A DNA stretch of 43,496 nucleotides from Chloroflexota bacterium (lineage in GTDB: Bacteria; Chloroflexota; Anaerolineae; Anaerolineales; VGOW01). Positions 28,472 through 37,451 of this stretch are shown one piece after another. Made by a program: the position numbers and the translations under genes. The number at the start of each line of letters is the position of its first letter. The stretch's first letter is position 1. The notes under the pieces were generated by a model, which did not search any database, was not told the DNA's origin, and saw nothing but the letters and a program-made list of their open reading frames with translations. The DNA is taken from positions 1-43,496 of the forward strand of contig JACRBQ010000094.1 of NCBI GenBank assembly GCA_016213135.1. The letters are read 5' to 3'.

Positions 28472-31093
28472 TCAATCTCCACGGGCCGCCGCGACCAACT
28501 GCGGCTGCCCCTGCCCTCTGCCCGTTTGCGGTCTATTTTCTCGCCAGGCCGACGGCTTGAACCCTTTGAGGAGAAGCGTATTCAGCGTCACCGTCACGGA
28601 GCTGATTGCCATCATCAGCCCGGCCAGTTCCGGGCTGATGATCACCGAGACGAATGGATAGAACAGCCCCGCGCCCAGCGGGATGCCCAGCGTGTTGTAA
28701 ACAAACGCCCAGAACAGATTTTGCTTGACCTTTCGCATCGTGGCTTTGGCGACTTCCAGCGCCACGACCACATCGCGGACATCGTCTTTGATCAAGATCA
28801 CGTCGCCGGTTTCTTTGGCAACGTCCGTGCCGGACCCAATCGCCATGCCCACCTCGGCTTGCGCCAGCGCGGGCGCGTCGTTCACCCCGTCGCCTACCAT
28901 CGCTACTTTTTTGCCGGATGCTTGCAGCTTTTTCACCTCTTCAGCTTTGTCTTGTGGCAGGACTTCGGCGAGCACGCGGTCAATCCCGACCTGCCGGGCG
29001 ATGGCCTCCGCCGTGCGGCGGTTATCCCCGGTGATCATAGCCACCTCCAGCCCAAGTTTGTGCAACCGTTGGATGGCCTCGGTGGAGTATTCCTTCAGCG
29101 TGTCAGCGACGGCAATCAAACCGGCGGGTTGGCTATCTATGGCAACAAACATCACAGTCTTACCATCGCCTTCAAGTCGCTCAGCCTGAGACATCAGCCT
29201 GCTAAAGTCCACGCCGCGCTCGCGCATCAACTTCCGGTTGCCGAGCAAGACGACATGGCCTTCCACCCGGGCTTCCACGCCGTGGCCGGGGATCGAATTG
29301 AACGACTCGGCGTCGGTGAGCGTCAGACCGCGGGCGTCTGCGCCCCGCACGATGGCTTCGCCGAGCGGGTGCTCGCTGTTCTTCTCCGTGATCGCGGCGA
29401 TGCGCAGTAAGTAATCCGCGACCGGTGGGTAGGGAGTGGTTTGATCGTCCACCGCCCAGGCCCACTGCCCACTGACGACGGTATCTGTGACGGACGGCTC
29501 GCCCTTTGTCAGTGTGCCGGTTTTGTCGAAGACGATCGTTTGCAGTTTGCTCGTATTCTCAATCGCTTCGGCGGTCTTGAAGAGCACCCCGTGTTCGGCG
29601 GCCTTGCCCGTTCCGGCCATGATCGCGCTCGGCGTCGCCAAGCCCACCGCGCACGGGCAGGAGATCACCAGCACCGTCACCGACAACAGTAGCGAGAAGC
29701 CGAACACGCCAATCTCACCCAGCTTGTACGGCGAGAGGATGAAACTGGAATTAGGGTCGAAGAACATCTGGTAGCCGAAGAAAAACCAGAATACAAACAC
29801 GGCGACGGCCAGCATATGCACGCCAAGAATGAAATGCCCGGCCACCCAATCGGCCAGTTTTTGAATCGGCGCTTTGCTGGCCTGCGCATCCTCGACCAGT
29901 TTGATGATCTGCGCCAGCGCGGTTTCTTTGCCCACGCGCGCCGCCGTAAACTTGAATGCGCCGGTCTTGTTCAGCGTGCCGCCGATCACCGCGTCGCCCG
30001 TTTTCTTTTCCACCGGCAGACTCTCGCCGGTGAGCATGGATTCGTCCACCGCGCTGTAGCCCTCGGTCACCGCGCCATCCACCGGGATGCTCTCGCCGGG
30101 TCGCACCAGAATCAAATCGCCGATCTCCACTTCGTCCGCCGGGACTTCCTCTTCATTGCCGCCGCGGATGACGCGGGCGATCTTCGGCTGGAGTTTCATC
30201 AGCTTGCGGATCGCTTCCGATGTACGCCCGCGCGTGAGGGCTTCGAGCCAGCGCCCCAAAATAATGAACGCGGTCAGCAGCGCCGCGCTCTCGAAAAACG
30301 TCGCGCCCTCGCCGCCGAAGCCCGCTTTTGGAAACAAGGTGTTGATCACGGCGATGCCGTACGCCGCGCCGATGCCGGTGGCATACAGCAGGTTCATGTC
30401 GGTCACGCCGTGCCGGAGTCCCTTCCACGAATTGGTGAAGAACTGCCTGCCGGGGCCAAGCACGATGGGCGTGGTGAGCAAACCGATCACCCACTTGTAC
30501 GACAGCCAAACCGGCACGAACGCTTTGGCCGGGCCGAGCATGTCGTAGAACGTGCCGATCATGACGACGAGGCCGATGAGCCCGGCTATTATCAAATTCC
30601 GCCCCTGCCGTTTGATTTCATCTTCGCGCGCCTGCCGCTCGCGGTCGAGCGCGTCGGCGCCTTCACTGCGCTCCTGCGCTTCGTAGCCCACGTCGCGCGT
30701 GGCGCGTTTCATCGCGCCGGCGCCGACAACGCCCGGAATGTACGTAACGCGCGCTGTGCCTAAACCCAGATTCACCACGGCGGCGGTCACACCGTCCAGT
30801 TCTTTCAATGCACCTTCGACGTGCGCCACACACGAAGCGCAGGTCATGCCGCTCACTTGCAGCGTGAGTTCGGCGGCCGGCACGCTGTAGCCCACGTCGT
30901 CCACGACGCGCATCATGTCGGCCACTGTCACTTGAGCGGGGTCGAAGATCAGGCTGGCCTTGTTCGTCGCCAGGTTGATGGCGACATTCGAGACGCCGGG
31001 CAACTCCCTGAGCGCGCCCTCGACATGCGACACGCACGAGGCGCAGGTCATGCCTTGCACGGGCAGGCTCAGGGATTTTGGAATCGCAGTCAT
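28472..31093 (-). CDS. copA: Copper-exporting P1B-type ATPase with two HMA domains (CopA-II)
   Basis: An 873-residue protein. Two HMA domains each have GMTCASC (Cys17/Cys20 and Cys85/Cys88). The core has the ion motif [11 protein letters not shown], phosphorylation site [15 protein letters not shown] and GDGVNDAPA, with eight helices. This is the classical Cu(I) exporter layout, unlike the YHS-fronted enzyme at 15348, so the genome has two CopA types in one region. The gene starts 27 bases downstream of csoR, so its product and its repressor are made together. The C-terminal 25 residues are polar and without known function. Confidence 0.95.
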   Translation of the reverse strand: MTAIPKSLSLPVQGMTCASCVSHVEGALRELPGVSNVAINLATNKASLIFDPAQVTVADMMRVVDDVGYSVPAAELTLQVSGMTCASCVAHVEGALKELDGVTAAVVNLGLGTARVTYIPGVVGAGAMKRATRDVGYEAQERSEGADALDRERQAREDEIKRQGRNLIIAGLIGLVVMIGTFYDMLGPAKAFVPVWLSYKWVIGLLTTPIVLGPGRQFFTNSWKGLRHGVTDMNLLYATGIGAAYGIAVINTLFPKAGFGGEGATFFESAALLTAFIILGRWLEALTRGRTSEAIRKLMKLQPKIARVIRGGNEEEVPADEVEIGDLILVRPGESIPVDGAVTEGYSAVDESMLTGESLPVEKKTGDAVIGGTLNKTGAFKFTAARVGKETALAQIIKLVEDAQASKAPIQKLADWVAGHFILGVHMLAVAVFVFWFFFGYQMFFDPNSSFILSPYKLGEIGVFGFSLLLSVTVLVISCPCAVGLATPSAIMAGTGKAAEHGVLFKTAEAIENTSKLQTIVFDKTGTLTKGEPSVTDTVVSGQWAWAVDDQTTPYPPVADYLLRIAAITEKNSEHPLGEAIVRGADARGLTLTDAESFNSIPGHGVEARVEGHVVLLGNRKLMRERGVDFSRLMSQAERLEGDGKTVMFVAIDSQPAGLIAVADTLKEYSTEAIQRLHKLGLEVAMITGDNRRTAEAIARQVGIDRVLAEVLPQDKAEEVKKLQASGKKVAMVGDGVNDAPALAQAEVGMAIGSGTDVAKETGDVILIKDDVRDVVVALEVAKATMRKVKQNLFWAFVYNTLGIPLGAGLFYPFVSVIISPELAGLMMAISSVTVTLNTLLLKGFKPSAWRENRPQTGRGQGQPQLVAAARGD

Positions 31094-31120
31094 GTCAACA
31101 CTCCTCCACTGGCAGAACTT

Positions 31121-31447
31121 TCAAGCCTCAAGCAATTTGAAAAGCGACAGAACCTCATCCAAGCATTGCTCACGCCCGGCAGCATTCGTGCCGGTTTCCT
31201 GCAAACGCCGCCGCAGGCAAACGCCGAAATGGTATTTCAGAACGAGGCGGTTGATTTCACGGAGCGCGGCCTGCACGGCCAGCGTCTGGTGGACGATGCT
31301 GTCACACTCCGCGCCGCGCTTGACCATCACCTCAATGCCGCGCAGGCCTGCCCTGAGCAACGTCGAAGGGTGCCCCTCGGCGCATTGCAGGCGGCGTATC
31401 AGGTCGGCTTCTATTCTGCGAAGATCATTCGACACTGGCGAGGGCAT
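31121..31447 (-). CDS. csoR: CsoR-family copper-sensing repressor with an in-frame insert
   Basis: A 108-residue CsoR/RcnR (DUF156) protein. The Cu(I) ligands Cys-His-Cys are present: AECDSIVHQT, and KYHFGVCLRR with His and Cys four apart. The conserved first helix, normally EG-Q-LRGIE, reads AEGHPSTLLRAGLRGIEVMV here. Eight extra residues (about 28-35), encoded by the repeat at 31347-31372, break it up. CsoR forms an all-helical tetramer that releases DNA on Cu(I) binding, so the insert may change DNA binding or inactivate it. Its start overlaps the previous gene by 23 bases. Confidence 0.88.
   Translation of the reverse strand: MPSPVSNDLRRIEADLIRRLQCAEGHPSTLLRAGLRGIEVMVKRGAECDSIVHQTLAVQAALREINRLVLKYHFGVCLRRRLQETGTNAAGREQCLDEVLSLFKLLEA
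31347..31372. repeat. CCCTTCGAC...CTCAGGGCAGG repeat inside csoR
   Basis: Read on the minus strand it is CACCCTTCGACGTTGCTCAG followed by GGCAGG. CCCTTCGAC is the same core as in the copies at 20747-20777 and near 32544-32563. Removing 24 bases would restore a normal CsoR helix in frame. Confidence 0.75.
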
Positions 31448-31799
31448 TTTGGGTCTGCGCGGTCAGCGCCGCTTCCGTCAAGGCCGCCATCACCTGTTCG
31501 GCCAGGTGGGGGTCGGGCGCATTGGCCGCATCACGGACGATCTGCGCCGAGGTTCGGTCGTCATGGCTGTGCAGCGTGAGGACAAGCGGCGCGGCTGCCT
31601 CGCCGTATACCAGCAGCACGACGAACTGGCACGTGCACTGCGCGGTGCCGTGATGGGGGCAATCGCAATTGACGTGGGGTGTCAACGCCGAGCGCAGATC
31701 GAAACTGCGGACGACGTACAGACCGCGCCGCGTGAGGGCGGCGGTTGCGGCCCGGGTCACGGTCTCACCGTCGGAGTCGAACAGGATGCTTGCGTCCAT
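31425..31799 (-). CDS. Unrecognised Cys/His-motif protein preceding csoR
   Basis: ATG 31799 follows AGGTGA. The 124-residue product is soluble, with a compact metal-binding-like motif in the middle: HVNCDCPHHGTAQCTCQF, i.e. CxC, HH, CxC. The rest looks like an alpha/beta domain (LYVVRSFDL, FVVLLVYGEAAAPLVLTLHS). Four Cys and two His in 15 residues could bind Cu(I) or Zn. It overlaps csoR by 23 bases, which implies coupled translation and a linked job, such as supplying copper to or from the repressor. I do not know the family. Confidence 0.65.
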   Translation of the reverse strand: MDASILFDSDGETVTRAATAALTRRGLYVVRSFDLRSALTPHVNCDCPHHGTAQCTCQFVVLLVYGEAAAPLVLTLHSHDDRTSAQIVRDAANAPDPHLAEQVMAALTEAALTAQTQNALASVE

Positions 31800-31871
31800 T
31801 GGGTTCACCTGCGGGAAGTGTTTTGAGGTTGAGCGCGGCATTCTAGCGCCGTGTGGCAGGTTTGGGCATAC

Positions 31872-31881
31872 GCCATTTGGC
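31872..31881 (-). promoter_or_regulatory. GCCAAATGGC element, copy d
   Basis: Exact element 73 bases upstream of the start at 31799, followed by GTATGCCCAAAC on the same strand. Confidence 0.55.
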
Positions 31882-31905
31882 TCATGTTGGGTGACGGCAC
31901 ATCTA

Positions 31906-32121
31906 CTACCTGCTATCGGCTGAACGCGCTGGATCGTCTGCCTGGGCTTCATCCACGTACGCCAGCGGATCCGCCTCAAACAAGCGTAGGCAGGCGGCGT
32001 GGCAGAAGTAGTATTGCCGACCGTTGAACTTCAACGTGGCCGCCGCCTGATTGGCGCGAAGTTCCATCTTGCATACGGGATCAGTGACGACGCGTAGCGT
32101 GGATGTACGTTTCTTCTTCAT
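31906..32121 (-). CDS. YHS-domain protein (71 aa)
   Basis: From ATG 32121: a basic start (MKKKRTSTLRVV), then the YHS domain TDPVCKMEL ... NGRQYYFCHAACLRLFEADP, with Cys-x-Met and the Cys pair (CHAAC), and an acidic C-terminus. It differs from the other YHS proteins here in having CKM for CGM and a His between the paired Cys. Likely copper or zinc binding. It starts seven bases after the stop of the shifted frame of the Cys-rich gene, so the two are probably co-transcribed. Confidence 0.8.
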   Translation of the reverse strand: MKKKRTSTLRVVTDPVCKMELRANQAAATLKFNGRQYYFCHAACLRLFEADPLAYVDEAQADDPARSADSR

Positions 32122-32127
32122 TTCGAG

Positions 32128-32444
32128 TCACCTCTGGCTGCGAATCAGGATCAAGCCTCCCGTTGCGCCCAGTGCAATTACCACCATCGCAGCGATAATC
32201 TGACTGCCAGGCTTGGGCGATCAATGGCGTGTGGCTCGCCAGAGAGTTCGCTCATGACCAGGGCCGGGCCGGCGCCGGCATTACTGGCCGAGGCCGGCAC
32301 CGTCAGATCGGCGGCGGCGGTTTCCGCGTCTTCAGGGCCGCGCGCACAGGGTACGAGCCGGGAACAGCCAGATGAACATCCACAATCCTTTCCTTTCGAC
32401 GATGCGCCGCCAGAACAATTGAGCAGCATTGGCCCGCTACTCAT
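32128..32444 (-). pseudogene. Cys-rich tail-anchored protein, one-base frameshift suspected
   Basis: ATG 32444 opens a frame with a Cys-rich head (NCSGG, then DCGCSSGCSRLVPC), a strongly GC3-biased Ala-rich middle and SELSGEPHAIDRPS. Near 32215 the sense passes to another frame, which encodes a membrane helix (GSQIIAAMVVIALGATGGLI, then LIRSQR) and stops at 32128. The combined length (317 bases) fits a single-base indel. The intact form would be a roughly 105-residue metal-binding peptide held by a C-terminal anchor. It is the first gene of the copper operon, with element e 60 bases upstream. Confidence 0.5.
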
Positions 32445-32503
32445 AACACTTTAACCCCGTTCGCTCTTGAGTCGCTAGCGTTATTTAGCGCGTTTCGGGA
32501 TAC

Positions 32504-32513
32504 GCCATTTGGC
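32504..32513 (-). promoter_or_regulatory. GCCAAATGGC element, copy e
   Basis: Exact element 60 bases upstream of the Cys-rich gene start (32444). It shares ATG-x-GCCAAATGGCGTAT and a CCC/CCG-AAAC end with copy d. Confidence 0.55.
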
Positions 32514-32543
32514 GCATGGGGGATAAAAAAGTAGAGACGACCC

Positions 32544-32563
32544 GTCCTTCGACTTTGCTCAGG
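32544..32563. repeat. CCTTCGACTTTGCTCAGG repeat downstream of the kinase gene
   Basis: TCCTTCGACTTTGCTCAGGA is of the same family as the element inside csoR. It lies 10 bases beyond the stop of the kinase gene ending at 32573. Confidence 0.5.
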
Positions 32564-32572
32564 AGGTCGGCT

Positions 32573-34288
32573 CTACAGCCGCAATCGCAATTCAATCGCC
32601 GTGCCTGCGCCCGGCGAAGACGCAATAGTCAGCCGTCCGCCGATCAGTTCGGCGCGTTCCTGCATCCCCATCAACCCGTAATGCCCCGAGGCCGCGAGAG
32701 CGCTCACGCGCTCCGGCGCGGGGAAGCCTTTCCCGTCGTCCCGCACACGGATGACGAACTCTGTCGGTTCAAAGACAGCGGCCACGTTCACCGACCGGGC
32801 TTCGGCGTAGCGCGCGGCGTTGTTCAATGCTTCCTGCACGATGCGGTAGATGGCGATTTCGTGGCCGGAGGGCAGGCGGCGCGGCTGGCCGCTGGTGGAG
32901 AAATTCACCCGCGCGCCGGAGGCGGTTTCGAGATCGCGGGCCAGCATTTCAATTGCCGACAACAGGCCGAGGTCTTCAAGATAGATCGGGCGCAGTGCGC
33001 GGATGATCCGCCGGACTTCCTCGATCAAAGAAGCGATCATTTCACGCAGTTCGGCGAACCGCTCCATCGCCTGCGGCGCCTCGCGCTTGGCGGCCATCTG
33101 AGCCAACTGCGCGCGTTGGTCGAGAGCGACGAGCGCCTGCACCGTGTCGTCGTGCAGTTCGCGCGCCAAACGGCGGCGCTCGTCTTCTTGTCCGGCGGTG
33201 ATCGCGCCGAGATAGCCGCGCAAGTTTTGCTGCGAGGCTTTCACTTTTTGGGCCATGCGGCTCAGTTCAGCTTGCAGGTTGCGAATCTCGGCGATGCCGC
33301 CCACCGGTGTTTCGGCGGCCTCGAAGCGCCCCCACGTCAGTTCGCTGGCCTGCCGCTCCAATGCCCGCAGGGGCTGGACGATTTGTCGAATGCCGAATCC
33401 CAGCGCGATCAAGGCGAAAAGCAAGATCGGGATCAAAATCAACGGCGCGGCCTGCGTCGTCCGCAGGAGCGGGTTGTCTACCATGTCCCATGGCTCTTCG
33501 ATCACCAACGCCCAACCTACCAACGCCACCGGGGCATAGGCAACAACGTGTTCACTGTCGCCGACGGCGATGTACGTTGTGCCGCTCTCGCCGCGCAAGG
33601 CTTCGGCCACGCCCGGATGATTCCCGCGAAGTGTATCTGACTCGGAATCGGCGCTGTCGGATTGATACAGGACGCGGCCTTCGGCATCTACAAGGAACGC
33701 CTTCGTCTGATCACCGGCAGGAAATGTGTCGGCCAACACGCGACGGGCGAGGGCGCTTGGCGAAAACGCGCCCACGGCCGTCGGGCCGTCCGGCGCAGCG
33801 GCGGCAACCATCATCATCAATTCGCCGCCGGCAGAATCGGCAAAGGCATTTGAGAATTGCATTTCGGCCTGGCCGGCGGAGCGCGCCAGCAGTTCGGCGG
33901 CAGGCCGCGTTCGCCAGAGTTCGGGTGAGTTGGAAGAGGCCGTCAAAACGCCGTCGGCGGCGAAGAGCGCGAGGCCCCCCTCAAAATCCGGCAGAAGAAA
34001 TTCGTAATCGGCGAGGGCGTTTGGCTTGTCTGTAGCGTGCAGCGCCAATCCGCGCAAAGAGGCGGCGCGATGGTTGAGTTGTTCGGCGAAGGTGGCGGCA
34101 GCGGCGCGCACGGCCCGCTCGTCCCGTTCGCCGACGAGTGCGCGCATCGCGCGCGAGTGCAGAGTCAAACTGCCGAAGGGGATGGCGATCAGCAGGGCGA
34201 CGAGCGGGAGGATGATGAAGATGAAAAGCTGAAAGGTGAGACCGCGCCCGCGCAGGCCCGGGGGAGAGGAGGGCAGGGAGCGAGACAT
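32573..34288 (-). CDS. Sensor histidine kinase with extracytoplasmic Cache-like domain (HisKA_3)
   Basis: A 571-residue kinase. TM1 (about 20-42) and TM2 (about 280-300) bound a 235-residue sensor domain with dCache features (DGVLTASSNSPELW; AFLVDAEGRVLYQSD; VVAYAPVALVGWALVIEEP). HAMP (300-355), a coiled coil, phospho-acceptor His379 in RELHDDTVQAL and a HATPase with EALNNAARYA, DDGKGF and YGLMGMQERA follow. Cache domains bind small molecules; the ligand is unknown. The regulator gene lies 9 bases upstream, so the two are one operon. Confidence 0.93.
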   Translation of the reverse strand: MSRSLPSSPPGLRGRGLTFQLFIFIILPLVALLIAIPFGSLTLHSRAMRALVGERDERAVRAAAATFAEQLNHRAASLRGLALHATDKPNALADYEFLLPDFEGGLALFAADGVLTASSNSPELWRTRPAAELLARSAGQAEMQFSNAFADSAGGELMMMVAAAAPDGPTAVGAFSPSALARRVLADTFPAGDQTKAFLVDAEGRVLYQSDSADSESDTLRGNHPGVAEALRGESGTTYIAVGDSEHVVAYAPVALVGWALVIEEPWDMVDNPLLRTTQAAPLILIPILLFALIALGFGIRQIVQPLRALERQASELTWGRFEAAETPVGGIAEIRNLQAELSRMAQKVKASQQNLRGYLGAITAGQEDERRRLARELHDDTVQALVALDQRAQLAQMAAKREAPQAMERFAELREMIASLIEEVRRIIRALRPIYLEDLGLLSAIEMLARDLETASGARVNFSTSGQPRRLPSGHEIAIYRIVQEALNNAARYAEARSVNVAAVFEPTEFVIRVRDDGKGFPAPERVSALAASGHYGLMGMQERAELIGGRLTIASSPGAGTAIELRLRL

Positions 34289-34297
34289 GAGCCGAAG

Positions 34298-34984
34298 TTA
34301 TTCGCGATCCGGTTCGGCGATAGTGGGCGGGATCCATCCCAGCGCGACGGCGCGCATCACGGCTTCGGTGCGGCTGGTGGCGTTCAGCTTGTCGTAGATT
34401 TTGGCGAGGTGGCCCTGCACCGTGCGATCACTGATCGACAATTCCGCGCCGATGGCTTTGTTGGTGTGTCCTTTCGCGGCCAGGCGCAGCACTTCCAGTT
34501 CGCGGTCGGTGAGCGGCTCGACAACGGACTCCGGCGCGGCGGCGCGCGGTTCGGCCAGGCTTGCCATCAATTTGCGAGTCACCGCCGGGTCGAGAACCGA
34601 TTGCCCTTCGTGAACGGCATGCACCGCGTCCACGATTTCCTGCGCGTCGGCGGTCTTTAGCACGTAACCGTTTGCGCCCGCCTGCAGCACTGCTTTGACG
34701 TACGGCGGGTCGTCGAAGGCGGTGAGGATGAGCACGCCGACGGGCAGACGCTCGGCGCGGATGGCGCGCGTGACTTCGATGCCCGATTGCTCCGGCATTT
34801 GAATATCCAACACGGCCACGTCGGGTTGGTGCTCGCGGATCAGCCTCATGGCCTCCGCGCCATCGGCGGCTTCGGCGGCGACAGTAATACTGCCGCTCAT
34901 TTCTAGAAACTCGCGCACGCCTTTGCGCACGACGGCGTGATCGTCGGCGAGCACGACGCGGGTGGGTCGAGGGGAGTCGCTCAC
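34298..34984 (-). CDS. NarL/LuxR-type response regulator
   Basis: GTG 34984 gives 228 residues starting VSDSPRPTRVVLADDH. Receiver: acidic pair, Asp60 (AVLDIQMPE), Thr in LILTAFDD and Lys in YVLKTADA. LuxR HTH from about 155: LTDRELEVLRLAAKGHTN to LHKIYDKLN-like helix. It pairs with the Cache kinase immediately downstream. Targets are not evident, but its position between the copper operon and the thiol-redox operon suggests one of these. Confidence 0.93.
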   Translation of the reverse strand: MSDSPRPTRVVLADDHAVVRKGVREFLEMSGSITVAAEAADGAEAMRLIREHQPDVAVLDIQMPEQSGIEVTRAIRAERLPVGVLILTAFDDPPYVKAVLQAGANGYVLKTADAQEIVDAVHAVHEGQSVLDPAVTRKLMASLAEPRAAAPESVVEPLTDRELEVLRLAAKGHTNKAIGAELSISDRTVQGHLAKIYDKLNATSRTEAVMRAVALGWIPPTIAEPDRE

Positions 34985-34995
34985 GTGCCTTTTCG

Positions 34996-35772
34996 TCACA
35001 ACAGCCAATATAACACGATCTCGTTGATCCCAATCAACAGGAAGACGACGCCGACGCCGCGCTGAATCCACACGTCGGCGGCTTTGAAGCGGCGCAGGAA
35101 TTGGCCGATATTGATCATGCCGGAGGCGATCAACCCCGCCAGCCCCAACACCGGCAGGGCTGTGCCGATGGCGAACACGCCGGGAAAAATCAGGCCGCCC
35201 GGTGAGGCAATCGCCAATGGAATCGTCAGCCCAAAGAACAACCAAAACAATGTAGGGCAAAACGTGAATGAAAAAGCGACGCCCAATAGATACGCAGGCA
35301 GAATGCCCCGCCGACCTCTGACTCTCTCTTCCAGCCACGCCGATACGCGATTACCCAGCGATATTCGTGAGTGCATCACGCCCAGCATGAACAAGCCGAC
35401 GACGATCAACAGCGGGCCGAGCGCGCGCCGCGCGATGACGACCACCGGGATCGCCGTTTGACTCAGTTGATCAAGCTGCAAGCCCAGGGCAACGACCGCG
35501 CCGCCGACGAGCAGGTACACTGTTATTTTGCCGGCGATGAAGGCGGCTGTTTGACTCCATAGACGGCGCGAATCGGCGACGCCGCGTGAAAGAAACGCCA
35601 GCGCGGCAACGTTTGTGCTCAATTGGCAGGGCGCGGTCGCGCCGATGAGGCCGAAGAGCAGCGCCGACACTAGCGGAACATTGATCGAGTCGGCGAGGTT
35701 GCTTATGGGTAAGGCCAACCAATTCGCCGGCCCGCTCAACCACGCATAGTATTGGGCAATAAACTGTGCCAT
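34996..35772 (-). CDS. DsbD/CcdA-like transmembrane protein
   Basis: ATG 35772 is preferred over TTG 35787. The 258-residue protein has six to seven helices in two related halves. The first contains GLIGATAPCQLSTN and the second AFSFTFCPTLFW, giving the paired membrane cysteines of the DsbD_2/CcdA group in canonical order. It probably passes reducing power out of the cytoplasm, or exports a small sulfur compound or metal. It is the last gene of the minus-strand set that contains TlpA-like and CcdA proteins. Confidence 0.8.
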   Translation of the reverse strand: MAQFIAQYYAWLSGPANWLALPISNLADSINVPLVSALLFGLIGATAPCQLSTNVAALAFLSRGVADSRRLWSQTAAFIAGKITVYLLVGGAVVALGLQLDQLSQTAIPVVVIARRALGPLLIVVGLFMLGVMHSRISLGNRVSAWLEERVRGRRGILPAYLLGVAFSFTFCPTLFWLFFGLTIPLAIASPGGLIFPGVFAIGTALPVLGLAGLIASGMINIGQFLRRFKAADVWIQRGVGVVFLLIGINEIVLYWLL

Positions 35773-35790
35773 GTGATATGTCCGCAAGTG

Positions 35791-36393
35791 CTATGGCGCG
35801 TCCGGTTCCGGGGCCTGATTTCGCAGCTTGTCGATAAATTCCGTCGTCGCCGCCTCGTCATAAGTGTCCAGCTTGAGAACGCGGCCCCATGAGGTTAGCG
35901 CAATCAACGTATCCATCGCCGGTCGCGGCACGGCGATTAGTTTTTTAGCGTTTGTGGCAAAACTCACCGGCTTGGCGCGATCCATGGTGGTTTTGATTTC
36001 CGTTTTGAGGGTCTCGCAGCCGACCTCATCCAAAGAGGCGCAGTTATACGAAATGATTACGTAACCATGCTCAAGATTATGGACAAGCTGTTCGTCGGGC
36101 GGAGCGTCGTCATAAAAGCCTTCTTCGACGCGGCCAGCATGGGGGCCGGAAGTGGGTGGATCAGAGTTGTATGGCTCATGTGGGTCGTCCACTGCAATGT
36201 GGGCGCGTCCCTGACTCGGAACGCTCTGACCCGGCTTTGGCCCGAATACTGTCCACGCAAAGTATCCAACGGCAGCGACGACGCCCAAGCCTATCAACGC
36301 CGACACTCCGCGCCACGCCAACTGCGTGCGCTGCTTTTCGGTGTGCCTGGCTTCGCGAATGCTTTTATTTGTGGTCTTGGCTTTAGCGCTCAT
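35791..36393 (-). CDS. DUF3105 membrane-anchored protein
   Basis: A 200-residue protein with a basic N-terminus, one membrane helix (VSALIGLGVVAAVGYFAWTV) and an extracytoplasmic domain with the DUF3105 signature: PYNSDPPTSGPHAG, then EQLVHNLEHGYVIISYNC. The His-rich core (GPH, VHNLEHG) suggests metal binding, but no activity is established as far as I know. It has two Cys (YNCASLDEVGCE) that could form a disulfide, fitting the thiol-redox neighbourhood. Confidence 0.85.
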   Translation of the reverse strand: MSAKAKTTNKSIREARHTEKQRTQLAWRGVSALIGLGVVAAVGYFAWTVFGPKPGQSVPSQGRAHIAVDDPHEPYNSDPPTSGPHAGRVEEGFYDDAPPDEQLVHNLEHGYVIISYNCASLDEVGCETLKTEIKTTMDRAKPVSFATNAKKLIAVPRPAMDTLIALTSWGRVLKLDTYDEAATTEFIDKLRNQAPEPDAP

Positions 36394-36429
36394 TACGTTT
36401 TCACTCCGTATTCATCATAATTGAGGTGG

Positions 36430-37191
36430 TCACACGGTCAATCTTGCCCTTCGCAATTTGGCTTCGATCTCTCGCGCCGTGTCGGCCAGCATCTCTTCAA
36501 GCGGTGGATAGGCCAGCCAGACGATGGCGAGGCCGAACAGCAGGCCGGTGATCAGCCGCATCCACGAATTGAACGAGCCGAGCGCATCCCCGGCGTAAAA
36601 CGCTGCCGGAAAAACATTCCCGGTCAACGCGGCCAGCCAGGCATTGCTGTCGCGGAAGCCGTCCCCAAGTCCGGCAATGTCGCTGATCACGTGCATGCCG
36701 CCGTCGACGGCCATCGGCAGGATGAGCAGAACAAACGCCCACAGCGGCACAGACCGCAGACGCTTGCGGAGCGGCCAAAAGATCAGAGTACCAAGAAAAA
36801 CGCCGCCGTACATCGAAACCATGCGGTCCGACCAGGCCACCTTCCAACCCATTGCCGCGCTACCGACGAACTGGCGCAGGATGAATGGATTGGTCGTGTT
36901 CTGCCAGGCGGCTTGCACTTCGGACAGCGAATACATGGCCTGCGGCCCGAAGAGGAAAAAGGATCGCTGCGGCAGTTGATGGCACTGAGTGGAATAGATG
37001 AGATAAATCACTTTGCCCGCCCCCGTCCAGCCGATCTTCATGAACACCGGCGCGAGCCACGGCAGGCCGACGAAAATTCCCAGAAGGACGGTGATGATCA
37101 GCAGCCAGTGGCGGCTGAAACCCAGCAGAGCGCGATTGACTAACACAGCGAATGAACGTTCACGGGCAGATGCAGTCGTAATCGTGGACAT
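36430..37191 (-). CDS. DUF2085 membrane protein
   Basis: A 253-residue protein with about five membrane helices. It carries the DUF2085 core: YSTQCHQLPQRSFFLFG, then VAWSDRMVSMYGGVFLGTL and MAVDGGMHVISDIAG. The typical Cys-x-Arg-Cys before the GIYxG helix is replaced by SDRMV, so one of the conserved Cys positions is lost, while CHQLP is kept. Function unknown. It follows the dispersed repeat at 37233-37352 and lies upstream of DUF3105. Confidence 0.8.
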   Translation of the reverse strand: MSTITTASARERSFAVLVNRALLGFSRHWLLIITVLLGIFVGLPWLAPVFMKIGWTGAGKVIYLIYSTQCHQLPQRSFFLFGPQAMYSLSEVQAAWQNTTNPFILRQFVGSAAMGWKVAWSDRMVSMYGGVFLGTLIFWPLRKRLRSVPLWAFVLLILPMAVDGGMHVISDIAGLGDGFRDSNAWLAALTGNVFPAAFYAGDALGSFNSWMRLITGLLFGLAIVWLAYPPLEEMLADTAREIEAKLRRARLTV

Positions 37192-37232
37192 GAGCTGTTT
37201 TCCTCTCAGCGCGCAGCTTCAGCGGGCATTCG

Positions 37233-37352
37233 TGACTCTACTGCAAAAACTACGATCTCACCGCAAAGGCGCGAAGAGCGCAAAGGATTTCTCTTGTTTT
37301 TCTTTGCGTTCTTGGCGTCTTTGCGGTTCAAATGGGCTTTTTTCAGTGGAGT
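37233..37352. repeat. Dispersed ~120-bp repeat, copy B
   Basis: TGACTCTACTGCAAAAACTA to CAGTGGAGT is the reverse complement of 14402-14521 with few changes. It occupies most of the 260-base gap between the DUF2085 and rhodanese genes; the rest of that gap shows no gene. Confidence 0.85.
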
Positions 37353-37451
37353 CATTCGTGGTTCTGACAGAGTTTCAGTTAATTATTTGTAGCGGCGGCG
37401 TGATGCGCCAGAAAGGGCTATTTAGCCTGTCTTTGTTTGCGGCGGTTTTCC

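Noticed and set aside
28286..29410. Plus-strand open frame (374 codons) opposite copA-II
   Set aside because: Antisense to a P-type ATPase with all motifs; no start context or recognisable domain.
32516..33640. Plus-strand open frame opposite the Cache histidine kinase
   Set aside because: Antisense to a gene with full kinase motifs.
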